Positions 12,701-22,153 of a stretch of DNA of 39,452 bases are shown piece after piece. The notes under the pieces were generated by a model. That model was not told the DNA's origin. It saw nothing but the letters and a program-made list of their open reading frames with translations, and made no database searches. This DNA comes from a virus. The DNA is taken from IMG/VR virus record IMGVR_UViG_3300037189_021629, positions 1 through 39,452 of that record; one strand, 5' to 3'. Position 1 is the stretch's first letter, and each line of letters starts with the position of its first letter. Position numbers and translations under genes: made by a program.

Positions 12701-15700
12701 TACAGATGGTACATCAATTAGTGGATTATCAACAAATACAAATTATTATGTAACGAGGATTGATGATGATAGTTTTAAACTTTCACAGGTAGGAATTACT
12801 ACTTCAGATAAAGATTTTTATTATAAAACGAACCAGTATGTTAAATTAAATTCTGTTGGTTCTGGAAACCATATTTTTAATTATCCAGAAATTTCTGTTG
12901 AGATTGTAGGGAATATTGGAATTGCTTCTACTAGCGGAAGCAACTTCAAAGCAATCGTTCAACCAATTTTTAGGGGCGAGATAACTTCTATTCATCTTTC
13001 TAATACTGGAGTTGGTTATGGATCTCCGGATATTTTAAATTATAACAGGATTCCATCAGTTACTCTAAATGCTGGAGTTGGTGGACAATTTACCCCCGTT
13101 ATTTCTGATGGAAAATTAGTCGAAGTAATTGTTAATGATAGAGGAAATGGTTATAATTCTCCACCAGATTTAACTGTAAATGGAGATGGAACAGGTGCTT
13201 CAATTACTCCAATCGTTGAAAATGGAAAGATACAATCAGTAAAAGTAATTGAAGGTGGTGCCGGATATAAATCAAGCACAACCTCAATAATTGTTACTTC
13301 TGCTGGAACAGGAGTTAAATTTTTACCTAAAATAAAATCATGGAATGTCAATCTTTTCCAAAAGTATTTTAATAATATTACAACGGATGATGGATTTATA
13401 GTAAGTTCACTAAATTCGAATTATGGTTTGCAGTATACTCATGTATATGCTCCACGAAAATTAAGAGAAATAATTTATTCAGTAGATCAGACAGGTAATA
13501 TTTTATATGGTGGATCAAAAACTGATCTGAAAAAAATAGATAATAATGAAGTTGTCTCAACAGATCATTCTCCAATTATTGGATGGGCATATGATGGAAA
13601 CCCAATTTATGGACCATATGGATATGTAACTAAGCAGGGTGGAATAATATCTCAGATGAAGTCTGGGTATGTTGAAGACTTAAAGCCAAATAGACCATCA
13701 TTAACAGAATTTCCTCTAGGATTTTTTACTGAAGATTATACTTACTTAAAAGTTTCGGACGAAACTGTTTTAGATGAAAATAACGGAAGATTTTGCGTAA
13801 CTCCAGAGTTTCCTAATGGAACTTATGCTTATTTTGCAACCATTAATAATTCTTATGCAGATTCTTCAGGAACTTTCTCTGGATATAAGAGACCAGTTTT
13901 TCCATATTTAATTGGAGAAAATTATAAATCAAAACCAAACGATTTTAATTTTAAAAAGTCATCAAATCAAGATGAAATTGATTTAAATCAGACAGATTGG
14001 TCAAGAAATACTTATCCATATAATTTAATCGATAATAGTTCTTCATATTCATACTTAACAGTACCAAACCTTTTAAATCAGACTATTGATGTAAAGTATG
14101 CTTCTCCCGGATATATTGAAAGTATTGGAATAACAACAGGTGGTAGTAACTATAAAGTTAATGATTCTGTAGTCTTTGATAATGATGCATCAGGTGGATA
14201 CAGTGCAAGTGCTAAAGTTTCAAGATTAAAAGGAAAATCTGTAAATTCTGTTAGTGTTGCAACAAGTACAATTTATAATGTAGAGTTTTATCCAACTGAT
14301 AATAAAGGATCTCTCATCTTAATTTCTCCAAATCCCCATAAATTCACAAATGGAGATACAATATCTGTTTCTGGATTAAGTACAGATGCAACTCTAATAG
14401 AAGGTTCTTATAAGGTTGGAATCTCAACTATCAATACCTTAACTCTTTCGGCAGGAATTGGCGCCAGCACTGTTACTGGAATAGATACTTATTTTTCAGT
14501 TGTTGGAAATTTAAATCAAAATTATATTAGAGAAAATGATATTTTTGTTATAGGCAGTGAAAGAGTAAAAGTTTTGGCTGTTGATAACAATTCTTCTAGA
14601 ATTAGAGTTCTAAGATCTATTGATAGTACTGTAGGATCATCGCACACTGCTACAGAAGTTCTATACGAAGATCCAAGAAAACTTACAATAAATTCTGGTT
14701 TTAAAACTTCTTATGATTATAAAATCAATAAAGAAATATATTTTGATCCCAGACAATCTGTAGGATTAGGTACTAGATCTGGAGTTGGAATTGGTACAAC
14801 AATATTCTTCTCAAATCCTGGAGTAGGAATTACCCAAATTTTTATTCCAACTAAAACGATTTATATTCCAAACCACCAACTACAAACTGGAGATCAACTT
14901 GTATATTCTCTAAATGGCGGTAGTGCAATTGGAGTTTCTACAAATGGAATTTCTAGTTCAGTTACTCTCTCGGACCAATCCATTCTTTATGTCGCAAAAG
15001 TTTCTGATGACCTGATAGGAATATCTACAGTAAAAGTTGGTCTTGGATCTACTGGAACGTTTTTGGGAATTACTACAGCAACTAATGGGCTAAGTACTTT
15101 ATTTTTTACTGGAATAGGAACAGGAACATATCATAGTTTTAAAACAAATTATTCAGTTATAAGTGGCAGAATTTCTAGGAATTTAGTTACAGTTTCTGTC
15201 GGAGAAACTCATGGATTGCAAAATGATGATAATGTTTTTGTTGATGTAAATCCATCAATATCGACATCATTTGTAATTAAATACAATGATTATAATAGAA
15301 AATTATTAGTATCTCCAAAATCATTCTCATCAGCTGGAGTTAATACATCCACCGAAACAATAACAATTACTAATCATGGATTTATTAATGGTCAAAAAGT
15401 AATTCATAATTCACCATCTCCATCTGGAGGACTTCAAGATAATCAAATTTATTATGTTGTTATTGTTGATGATAATAATATCAGACTTTCAAACAATTAC
15501 TACAGTTCTATTGGTCAGAAACCAACAATAGTAGGTATTACTAGTTCTTCAAGCGGAACCCTTTCTCCGGTCAATCCACCAATTCAGGTATATAGAAATT
15601 CTACAGTAACCTTTGATTTATCAGATTCTTCCCTTTCATATTTAAGTTTATCAAATAGATACCCTGCATTTGATCTAACTTTCTATAAAGATTCTAATTT

Positions 15701-18700
15701 TACGGAAGTATTCAATTCGACAAAGGAAACCAACGTTTTTGAAATACAAAAGTATGGGACTGTTGGTGTAACTACTGATGCAAAGGTAATTTTGACTGTT
15801 AATGATTACATTCCGGATAAACTTTACTATACACTAGTACCAATTTATAATAATATTAATCTTCCTGCAGAAAAAGCGCAAGTAAATATAGATTCTTCAG
15901 TATTTTCAAATAATGAAATTCAGGTAAGGACAAGTGTTTATAATGGTAAGCACAATGTAACTATTGCATCAACAAATTCATTTACATATAATTTATCACA
16001 AACTCCAGAAGCAACTTCTTATTCTTCCACAACGTCTATATTGGAATATGAGACAGATTCTCTGTCCGCATATGGACCTATTTCCAAAATTGATATCGTA
16101 AACAAGGGACAAAATTATTATTCTCTTCCAGGAATAACCTCAGTTATTTCCAATATTGGATCAAATGCATTATTAGAGGCATCTAGTAATACTATAGGAA
16201 AAATAAAGAAAACTAAAATTAACGATATTGGATTTGATTTTCCATCAGATTTTACTATTAGACCAAGTGTTTCTTTACCTCAGATTTGTAAAATAGATCC
16301 CTTAGCATCATTTGAGTCTATAGGAATTACTTCTGTAGGAAGAGGATATACTTGCCCCGCAAAATTGGTAGTTCTTGATGGAAAAACAAACCAAATTGTT
16401 CCTGAAGTTGACCTTAGATATAATCTTGGAGATACTCAAGTAACAATACTAAGAAATGCTTATGGATTGAACAATGTAACTCCAACGATACTACCAACAC
16501 AAAATTCAAATGGTGTTGGAATTAGTTCTATAAGTTTTGATTCAATAACTAAAGATGTAACAGTTGTATTATCTGTAGGATTTAGCACTGCAGATTCTTT
16601 CCCATTTGCAATTAACGATAAAGTTTTAATAGAAAACATTAGTGTAGGCGTTAATTCTACTGCTAAAGGTTACAATTCATCAGATTATAACTATCAATTA
16701 TTCACAATAAACTATGTTGACGCAAATCTTGGCGGAAATAATGCTACAGTAAAATACAATATAGGTCAATTTTTAAATTCAGGCGAAATTCCTGGAAATT
16801 ATGATTCTACAAATTCTTCTGGACGAATTGTACCTCAAAAGTATTTCCCAATCTTTAACCCAATTCTTAAAAAGAATAATTTCTTAATTGATGAAGCAAT
16901 TAAGTCGCCTTCGGCAAATGGATATGTTGAAAGTTGGAATAATTTGACAAATTATTTAAAAATACGTTCTACAGAAGATTTTGTTATCGGAGAAACTGTA
17001 GAAGGTTCAGTATCTAAAACACAAGGTATTATTTCCACTCTCAACAGGTTTGATTCATTCTTAAAATTAAACTCAAAATCAAAAGTTGAGAAGGGATGGC
17101 AAGATGATGCTGGATTTTTAAATCAAAATTTACAAAAGATTCAGGATAGTTATTATTATCAAAATTTCTCATATTCACTTAAATCTAAAGTAGATTATGA
17201 TACTTGGAAAGATTCTGTAGATACTTTAAATCACACTCTAGGATTTAAACGGTTTGCAGATTATCAATTAGAGTCAGCATTACCAAAATTAAATTCCAAC
17301 TCTATGGTTGTTGGTCTTTCAACAGATTTAACATACTTTGATTCTACAACTGATATTGTAAGTTTTGTTGATTTAAATTGCGTTTATGATTTTGATTCTG
17401 TAAGGGAAAATTCTTTACAGATTGGATCATCTAGTTTTTCAGATGAAATAACATTTTCAAGTAGAATTTTGACTGACTATTTTGAGTCAGTTGGAAATAG
17501 AGTTTTATATATTGATGATATTAGTTCTCAATTTAATAGTAATCCTAGATCATCAAGATTTAGTGAGGTTCATAGATTTGATCTTGGTGATGCTAGAGCC
17601 CAAAAATACATTACCTATGTAAGAGATAGAAGATATAGTGGACAGAGGCAGGTAATGCTCGTAACTCTTTTGCATGATGGTTCTTTAGGATATATTAGCC
17701 AATATGGTAGGGTTGAATCTACATATGATCAAGGATCTTTTGATTTTGCTATTGAGGGAACAGAGGGTATTTTATTATTCTATCCAACAAAATATACAGT
17801 AAATGATTATAATGTAACTACATTATCATATAATCTAAAAGATAATCTTACTGGCGCAGGTTCATCTAGTTTTGGTGGTATTGTAGATATAAAAACTAGC
17901 AGCGTTAGTGTTTCTTCTGGAGCAACCACGATTGTTGGAATTGCTAGTACTTATACGTCAGCAAAGGTTTTAGTGGAAATAACGGGTTCAAACGGTGATT
18001 ATCAATTTGATGAATTGAGCATTTTGCATGATGGTACAACGATAGAATTTATAGATTATGGACAATTAACAACTATATCCGCTAACCAATATTCAAATAC
18101 AGGTCTGGGAACTTACTACCCATATCTTTCAGGATCTCAATTAAAAATTGATTTTACTCCATTTGCTGGAATAGGTGTAACTGTTAATACGATACAAGTT
18201 GCTATTGGTAATACTTTATCATCTGGTATTGGAACTTTTGATATGAAACGTGCTAGATTAAGTGCAAGATCAACATCAATATCTTCATCACCATCTCCAG
18301 TAGCTACCGTAATTGCAGAATATCCACAAGATTATGACTGCGCTTATGCAATACTTCAAGTTTCCGATACAACTAACAATAGACATCAATTATCAGAACT
18401 TGTTATCTTAGATGATGACGCAGAGACTTATTTTGCAGAATATGCAAATGTAGAAACTTTTGCTGGACTGGGAACTGTGGGAGCAGCAACAACAACATCA
18501 ACCAGAATAACTTTTACACCTCTTCCAAATATAAATGTTCAAGTAAAAATATTCTTTAATGCTTTAAGATATCAAGATGATGAGAAAGATGTTGTTGATT
18601 TTAATAATGCTACATTAGAAACAAATGATGGCGTGTATTATGGTACAGAAAGAGATATTAAGAGAGCATTTGAACTATCACATGATGGATATAAAATTTT

Positions 18701-21700
18701 CCAAAGATATTTTGATGCTAGCGATTCCACTGTGGTTGATACTACAACAAATATTATAAAATTACCAAACCACTTCTTTGTAAGTGGTGAGGAGTTAATT
18801 TATACTAATGCAGGAGCTGGAAGTACGACAGCGATTGGTATAGCTACAACTAGCTTTGTTGGTGTTGGAACTACTAACAGATTGCCTTCAAGTGTCTATG
18901 CAGTAAAACTCAATAATAATTCGATTAGGTTGGCTGCTAGTGCAGCAGATGCTCTCAAATCGGTTCCAGTAACTTTAGATATTACAAGTGTTGGTATAGG
19001 TACTACCCATTCATTTACATCCAAAAATCAAAATGCTAAAGTTCTAGTAGCGATTGACAATTTAATTCAATCTCCAGTTGTTGCAAGTGCAGTTACTACT
19101 ACATTATCAATTAATGCATATACAACTGATGATGTATTATATTTTAGTGGGATTACTTCATTTTTTGGAGGAGATTTAATCAAGATTGGAAGCGAAATTA
19201 TGAGAATTGATGCTGTTGGATTTGGGAGTACTAATGCAATAAGAGTTCGCAGACCATGGCTTGGAACTGTAGTTGCAGGATATTCAACAGGATCTTTAGT
19301 AACTAAAGTTTCCGGAAATTATAATATTGTCGATAATACTATTAATTTTGTTGAAGCACCATATGGAAATATTCCACTGAGCACAAGTACAAATGCACCA
19401 GATGAAAGAGATTGGGTGGGAATATCTACATCTTCTAGTTTCCAAGGAAGAACTTTCTTGAGATCTGGTGTACCAAATACGTCTAATGAGACTTATTATA
19501 AAAACTATATCTTTGATGATATTTCTTCTGCATTTAATGGAATAAGAAGAGATTTTACACTAAAGTCGAATAAATCTAATGTAAGTGGTATTTATGATGA
19601 AAATGCTATCATATTAATAAATGATATTTTCCAAGAACCTGGATTATCAGCAGGATATACTCTTTCAGAAAACACTGGAATAACTTCAATTAGTTTTGTT
19701 GGAACTGGAATTTCAGTTTCATATGACATAAACAATTCAAATCTTCCAGTTGGTGGAATTATTGTATCGGTTGGTTCATCTGAAGGATTTGGGTATCAAC
19801 CTCTTGTTTCTGCTGGAGGAACTGCCTCAATATCTGGATTAGGTACAGTTTCTTCTATCAGCATTGGAAATAGTGGTTCTGGATATAGGGCAGCAAATCT
19901 GTATCAGGTTGTTACAAATACTTCATCCATTACAGGCATAGGATCTACTGTTTTTGCTATTGCTAATAATAATAGTGTCTTTAAAGTTTTAGAATTTACA
20001 AATAGTGGTTCAAATTGTAAAGTAAGTATTGGAACTTATATTTCCAATGCAAATATCATATCAGTTGGTACAACAACTATCAATATTGGATCCGCTAGCA
20101 CATCAACAAGACAAATCCCATCTGGAACTAAAGTTATTGTTTCAATAACAAATCCTACAGTAGGGTATGTAAATGTTGGTGTTGGTACTAGTGGTATTAA
20201 TACCTCTGGAATTTCTACAATCACTCATATTGGAATTGCGACAATTAGGGGTGGATATGTTGTATCTCCAGTTAGCATAACTAATCCAGGATCTGGATAC
20301 ACTTCAACAAGTAGACCATATGTAGTTATTGACGATCCTCTTTCATATTCAAATATTCCATTAATTTATAGTTCATCTTCATCTGGAATTGGAACACAAG
20401 CAACGATTGATATTGTTGTTGGACAAGGATCTAGTATTATTGATTTTGAGCTAAAAAATACGGGATATGGATATGGGCAAGGAGAAATTTTAACAATTGC
20501 CCCAGGTGGACTTACTGGAATTCCAACAACATCAAGTGCATTATTCAGAGAATTTCAAATTAGTGTTCAGAATACATTTTCAGATAAATTTACTGGATGG
20601 TCTATTGGACAATTACAAGCATTAGATGATTTGGATAGTCTATTCAATGGAAAAAGAGTTGTTTTCCCAATCACTTATCTAGGAAGTCTTGTTTCAATAC
20701 TTGCTTCAAAAGGTTCAAATATAAGTGTTCAAGACTCATTACTTGTTTTTATCAATGATGTTCTTCAAGTTCCTGGAGAAGCTTATTATTTCCCAGGAGG
20801 AAGTTCTATAACATTTGCAGAACCACCAAAATCTGGAGATAGTTCAAAAATTATTTTCTACAAAGGAAGCGGTTCTATTGATGTCGTTGAAAGAAATATT
20901 TTAGAAACTGTAAAAATAGGTGATGAATTAACAATAGGTTATGATTCATCTAGTGGACAAAGTTCAACATTGCAAGAGGAAACAAGAACAGTTACGAATA
21001 TAAATTCAACTGATTTGGTAAATACAAATCCTTATTTTGGTCCAGGAAATACATCAGATGAAACACTATTGAGACCTGTTGTTTGGTGTAGACAAACTGA
21101 AGATAAGATTATAAATGAGAAAGGAATTGGAAAAGATAGAATTCTCTACGAAGCGTCTATTTATCCATCATCATATCTTATTCAATCTGTTGGAATTGGA
21201 TCGACAATTGTTTATGTTGATAATATAAGACCATTTTTCAATCCATTAAATGAGAATAACACATCGCTTTCTTTCCAGAAAGATATTGCAATTATATCTC
21301 AGGATTCTAAAGTAGCAGCAGCTGCAACTGCAGTTGTATCTACTGCAGGAACTATATCTAGAATAGTTATTTCTGATGGTGGAGTTGGATATACAACTAA
21401 TCCTTCGGTAACTATACAAAATCCTGTGGGTTTGGGAACAACTCAAAGAGCACAGGCATCATCAACAATTTCTGCTGGTGGTACAGTTTCTTCTATAACA
21501 GTAACTTCTCCAGGTACAGGATATACATTTATATCTCCACCAAATGTATTGATTGAGTTACCATTCTTTAGTATTGAAAGTAATACTGTTAATTCTTATG
21601 AGGGTGATTTTGGAATAATCACAGGTATAGCAACTACTTCAGTTGGAGTTGCATCTACAGCAATTGTATTTGATTTTCTTATTCCAAATAATTCGTTCTT

Positions 21701-22130
21701 AAGAAATTCTGCGATAAGTGGTGTGACGACCGTTAGTGCAATTCAACCAGGATACTACTTTGTCGTATACAATTCTAATGTCGGTAGAGGTGTAACTTCT
21801 CTTAATTCTTCTAGAGCAGTTGTTGGAGTAGGATCAACTTTCTTAGATAATGTATATCAGGCTGTAGCAGTCTCAATAGCTCAAACATCCACAGTTGGAT
21901 TTGGATTCACATATGTTGCAAAAGTAACTGCAAGTCTTTCATCATATAATGGACTAAGTGGAATTGGGTTTAGTAATTTTTATGGAGAATTTAGTTGGGG
22001 AAGAATTTCTTTAGGTTCAAGATCTAAAGATAATTCATATAATGCATATACCTTGAGGGGATTTGTTGGTTTAAGTACTGGTACAATGATTAGAAGGTCA
22101 AATTCTCTGAAGTATCTGAACTATATGTGA
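9798..22130 (+). CDS. Giant modular baseplate/tail protein with YHYH domain, 4110 aa
   Basis: This gene occupies the position of T4 gene 7 (1032 aa) but is four times longer, and similarity to T4 gp7 is not visible to me. The N-terminus (TRIKFSNIVQNQLPAYIREE, then PLVSEFLSQYY) and residues 197-243 (KDFYRSKGTDESFQILFKAL, RPKDYLF) look like a conserved baseplate-anchoring head. A YHYH-type domain lies at about 1255-1351 (GWAYDGNPIYGPYGY, FCVTPEFPNGTYAYF). Residues 2375-2491 hold YYYQNFSYSLKSKVDY. The rest is a chain of short beta modules: about ten GxGY repeats, at least eight NHxFxxGD repeats, a tandem duplicated domain (2690-2924) and two FINDVLQ-type domains (3239-3312, 3609-3703). It is probably a large structural part of the baseplate edge or fibres. 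One uninterrupted frame of 12.3 kb excludes decay. Confidence 0.85.
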   Translation: MTETRIKFSNIVQNQLPAYIREEFPLVSEFLSQYYISQEFKSSPIDLIQNIDRYVKIDEQTNLTESAVLSGDLSINDDTIYVSFDGSVSNGTYGFPDSYGLIKIDDEIITYTGKTSNSFTGCIRGFSGITSYDKPNSPDELVFSQSEIREHTSGAVITNLSSLFLKEFLVKSKYQLLPGFGNRELNENINQSLFIKQAKDFYRSKGTDESFQILFKALYGEHVSIIRPKDYLFRPSDAHYLVTEDLVVESISGDPLNLSNLTLYQDEYNNISKAYAPITKVEKIISGIGNTYYKLSLDAGYNRDIGVDGSIYGNFSIHPKTKVIGQVSTGTTFLSVDSTVGFPQSGELSVVYSDGSSGVISYSSKSLTQFFGCSNISGTILDASNVGINTFAYAVYENEVIKIKINSVLENLTISDDTYYYSKGDSAEIKTLGINSKDSISNNWLLNLSTKYDIQSLVRTDSSDNTYQITTKNNHIFKIGDSVTIIGNGGTQRNSTIIDITSQKSFTIKGQGELPSNETYSIKRNILKVNSSVFPSSSIIDANVQNVYKSKDKLLVSSPSLPYYNQQALDASNRLITFTGTFAPVGIASTDIFNITSGVDHGFYTGDLIYYTPEKTSTSSTDSEGNVTVSSTILSSLFDEGLYYVKRVDPNNVKFAKSRTNINNSIFISVSGNVTVTNNTIEPYDLRAKSLGSQKLLREISTAIDDGQVYPTKPGTTGILINGVEILNYKSKDNVYYGPIEEIIVTAGGSNYDVINPPILNITDSVGVGATGYCAVSGNLKEIRVIDPGFDYEGTPSVNITGGNGLNATALANMKLISYEVSFNSQSNAALVSLGSSLSTIGFSTYHKFRNSERVIYKTSGQKAVGGLSTDSSYYVSVTNPYTVRLHKTLDDAVSGINTITLTSYGVGSHALQSYDKKSVLASVTIVDPGSGYENKKKTVSSSGISTSLDSIQLKNHEFKSGEIITYNTDGTSISGLSTNTNYYVTRIDDDSFKLSQVGITTSDKDFYYKTNQYVKLNSVGSGNHIFNYPEISVEIVGNIGIASTSGSNFKAIVQPIFRGEITSIHLSNTGVGYGSPDILNYNRIPSVTLNAGVGGQFTPVISDGKLVEVIVNDRGNGYNSPPDLTVNGDGTGASITPIVENGKIQSVKVIEGGAGYKSSTTSIIVTSAGTGVKFLPKIKSWNVNLFQKYFNNITTDDGFIVSSLNSNYGLQYTHVYAPRKLREIIYSVDQTGNILYGGSKTDLKKIDNNEVVSTDHSPIIGWAYDGNPIYGPYGYVTKQGGIISQMKSGYVEDLKPNRPSLTEFPLGFFTEDYTYLKVSDETVLDENNGRFCVTPEFPNGTYAYFATINNSYADSSGTFSGYKRPVFPYLIGENYKSKPNDFNFKKSSNQDEIDLNQTDWSRNTYPYNLIDNSSSYSYLTVPNLLNQTIDVKYASPGYIESIGITTGGSNYKVNDSVVFDNDASGGYSASAKVSRLKGKSVNSVSVATSTIYNVEFYPTDNKGSLILISPNPHKFTNGDTISVSGLSTDATLIEGSYKVGISTINTLTLSAGIGASTVTGIDTYFSVVGNLNQNYIRENDIFVIGSERVKVLAVDNNSSRIRVLRSIDSTVGSSHTATEVLYEDPRKLTINSGFKTSYDYKINKEIYFDPRQSVGLGTRSGVGIGTTIFFSNPGVGITQIFIPTKTIYIPNHQLQTGDQLVYSLNGGSAIGVSTNGISSSVTLSDQSILYVAKVSDDLIGISTVKVGLGSTGTFLGITTATNGLSTLFFTGIGTGTYHSFKTNYSVISGRISRNLVTVSVGETHGLQNDDNVFVDVNPSISTSFVIKYNDYNRKLLVSPKSFSSAGVNTSTETITITNHGFINGQKVIHNSPSPSGGLQDNQIYYVVIVDDNNIRLSNNYYSSIGQKPTIVGITSSSSGTLSPVNPPIQVYRNSTVTFDLSDSSLSYLSLSNRYPAFDLTFYKDSNFTEVFNSTKETNVFEIQKYGTVGVTTDAKVILTVNDYIPDKLYYTLVPIYNNINLPAEKAQVNIDSSVFSNNEIQVRTSVYNGKHNVTIASTNSFTYNLSQTPEATSYSSTTSILEYETDSLSAYGPISKIDIVNKGQNYYSLPGITSVISNIGSNALLEASSNTIGKIKKTKINDIGFDFPSDFTIRPSVSLPQICKIDPLASFESIGITSVGRGYTCPAKLVVLDGKTNQIVPEVDLRYNLGDTQVTILRNAYGLNNVTPTILPTQNSNGVGISSISFDSITKDVTVVLSVGFSTADSFPFAINDKVLIENISVGVNSTAKGYNSSDYNYQLFTINYVDANLGGNNATVKYNIGQFLNSGEIPGNYDSTNSSGRIVPQKYFPIFNPILKKNNFLIDEAIKSPSANGYVESWNNLTNYLKIRSTEDFVIGETVEGSVSKTQGIISTLNRFDSFLKLNSKSKVEKGWQDDAGFLNQNLQKIQDSYYYQNFSYSLKSKVDYDTWKDSVDTLNHTLGFKRFADYQLESALPKLNSNSMVVGLSTDLTYFDSTTDIVSFVDLNCVYDFDSVRENSLQIGSSSFSDEITFSSRILTDYFESVGNRVLYIDDISSQFNSNPRSSRFSEVHRFDLGDARAQKYITYVRDRRYSGQRQVMLVTLLHDGSLGYISQYGRVESTYDQGSFDFAIEGTEGILLFYPTKYTVNDYNVTTLSYNLKDNLTGAGSSSFGGIVDIKTSSVSVSSGATTIVGIASTYTSAKVLVEITGSNGDYQFDELSILHDGTTIEFIDYGQLTTISANQYSNTGLGTYYPYLSGSQLKIDFTPFAGIGVTVNTIQVAIGNTLSSGIGTFDMKRARLSARSTSISSSPSPVATVIAEYPQDYDCAYAILQVSDTTNNRHQLSELVILDDDAETYFAEYANVETFAGLGTVGAATTTSTRITFTPLPNINVQVKIFFNALRYQDDEKDVVDFNNATLETNDGVYYGTERDIKRAFELSHDGYKIFQRYFDASDSTVVDTTTNIIKLPNHFFVSGEELIYTNAGAGSTTAIGIATTSFVGVGTTNRLPSSVYAVKLNNNSIRLAASAADALKSVPVTLDITSVGIGTTHSFTSKNQNAKVLVAIDNLIQSPVVASAVTTTLSINAYTTDDVLYFSGITSFFGGDLIKIGSEIMRIDAVGFGSTNAIRVRRPWLGTVVAGYSTGSLVTKVSGNYNIVDNTINFVEAPYGNIPLSTSTNAPDERDWVGISTSSSFQGRTFLRSGVPNTSNETYYKNYIFDDISSAFNGIRRDFTLKSNKSNVSGIYDENAIILINDIFQEPGLSAGYTLSENTGITSISFVGTGISVSYDINNSNLPVGGIIVSVGSSEGFGYQPLVSAGGTASISGLGTVSSISIGNSGSGYRAANLYQVVTNTSSITGIGSTVFAIANNNSVFKVLEFTNSGSNCKVSIGTYISNANIISVGTTTINIGSASTSTRQIPSGTKVIVSITNPTVGYVNVGVGTSGINTSGISTITHIGIATIRGGYVVSPVSITNPGSGYTSTSRPYVVIDDPLSYSNIPLIYSSSSSGIGTQATIDIVVGQGSSIIDFELKNTGYGYGQGEILTIAPGGLTGIPTTSSALFREFQISVQNTFSDKFTGWSIGQLQALDDLDSLFNGKRVVFPITYLGSLVSILASKGSNISVQDSLLVFINDVLQVPGEAYYFPGGSSITFAEPPKSGDSSKIIFYKGSGSIDVVERNILETVKIGDELTIGYDSSSGQSSTLQEETRTVTNINSTDLVNTNPYFGPGNTSDETLLRPVVWCRQTEDKIINEKGIGKDRILYEASIYPSSYLIQSVGIGSTIVYVDNIRPFFNPLNENNTSLSFQKDIAIISQDSKVAAAATAVVSTAGTISRIVISDGGVGYTTNPSVTIQNPVGLGTTQRAQASSTISAGGTVSSITVTSPGTGYTFISPPNVLIELPFFSIESNTVNSYEGDFGIITGIATTSVGVASTAIVFDFLIPNNSFLRNSAISGVTTVSAIQPGYYFVVYNSNVGRGVTSLNSSRAVVGVGSTFLDNVYQAVAVSIAQTSTVGFGFTYVAKVTASLSSYNGLSGIGFSNFYGEFSWGRISLGSRSKDNSYNAYTLRGFVGLSTGTMIRRSNSLKYLNYM

Positions 22131-22136
22131 TAAATA
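22129..22136 (+). promoter_or_regulatory. Late promoter (GATAAATA) before gp8
   Basis: GATAAATA overlaps the stop codon of the giant gene and lies 18 bases before the gp8 start. The core matches the other late motifs; the transcript would start near 22142. Confidence 0.6.
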
Positions 22137-22153
22137 GATAAAAAACTCATAAA

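Noticed and set aside
12000-22000. CRISPR-like spacing of repeats in the giant gene
   Set aside because: The repeats are protein-level modules with diverged DNA and irregular spacing, inside one open reading frame.
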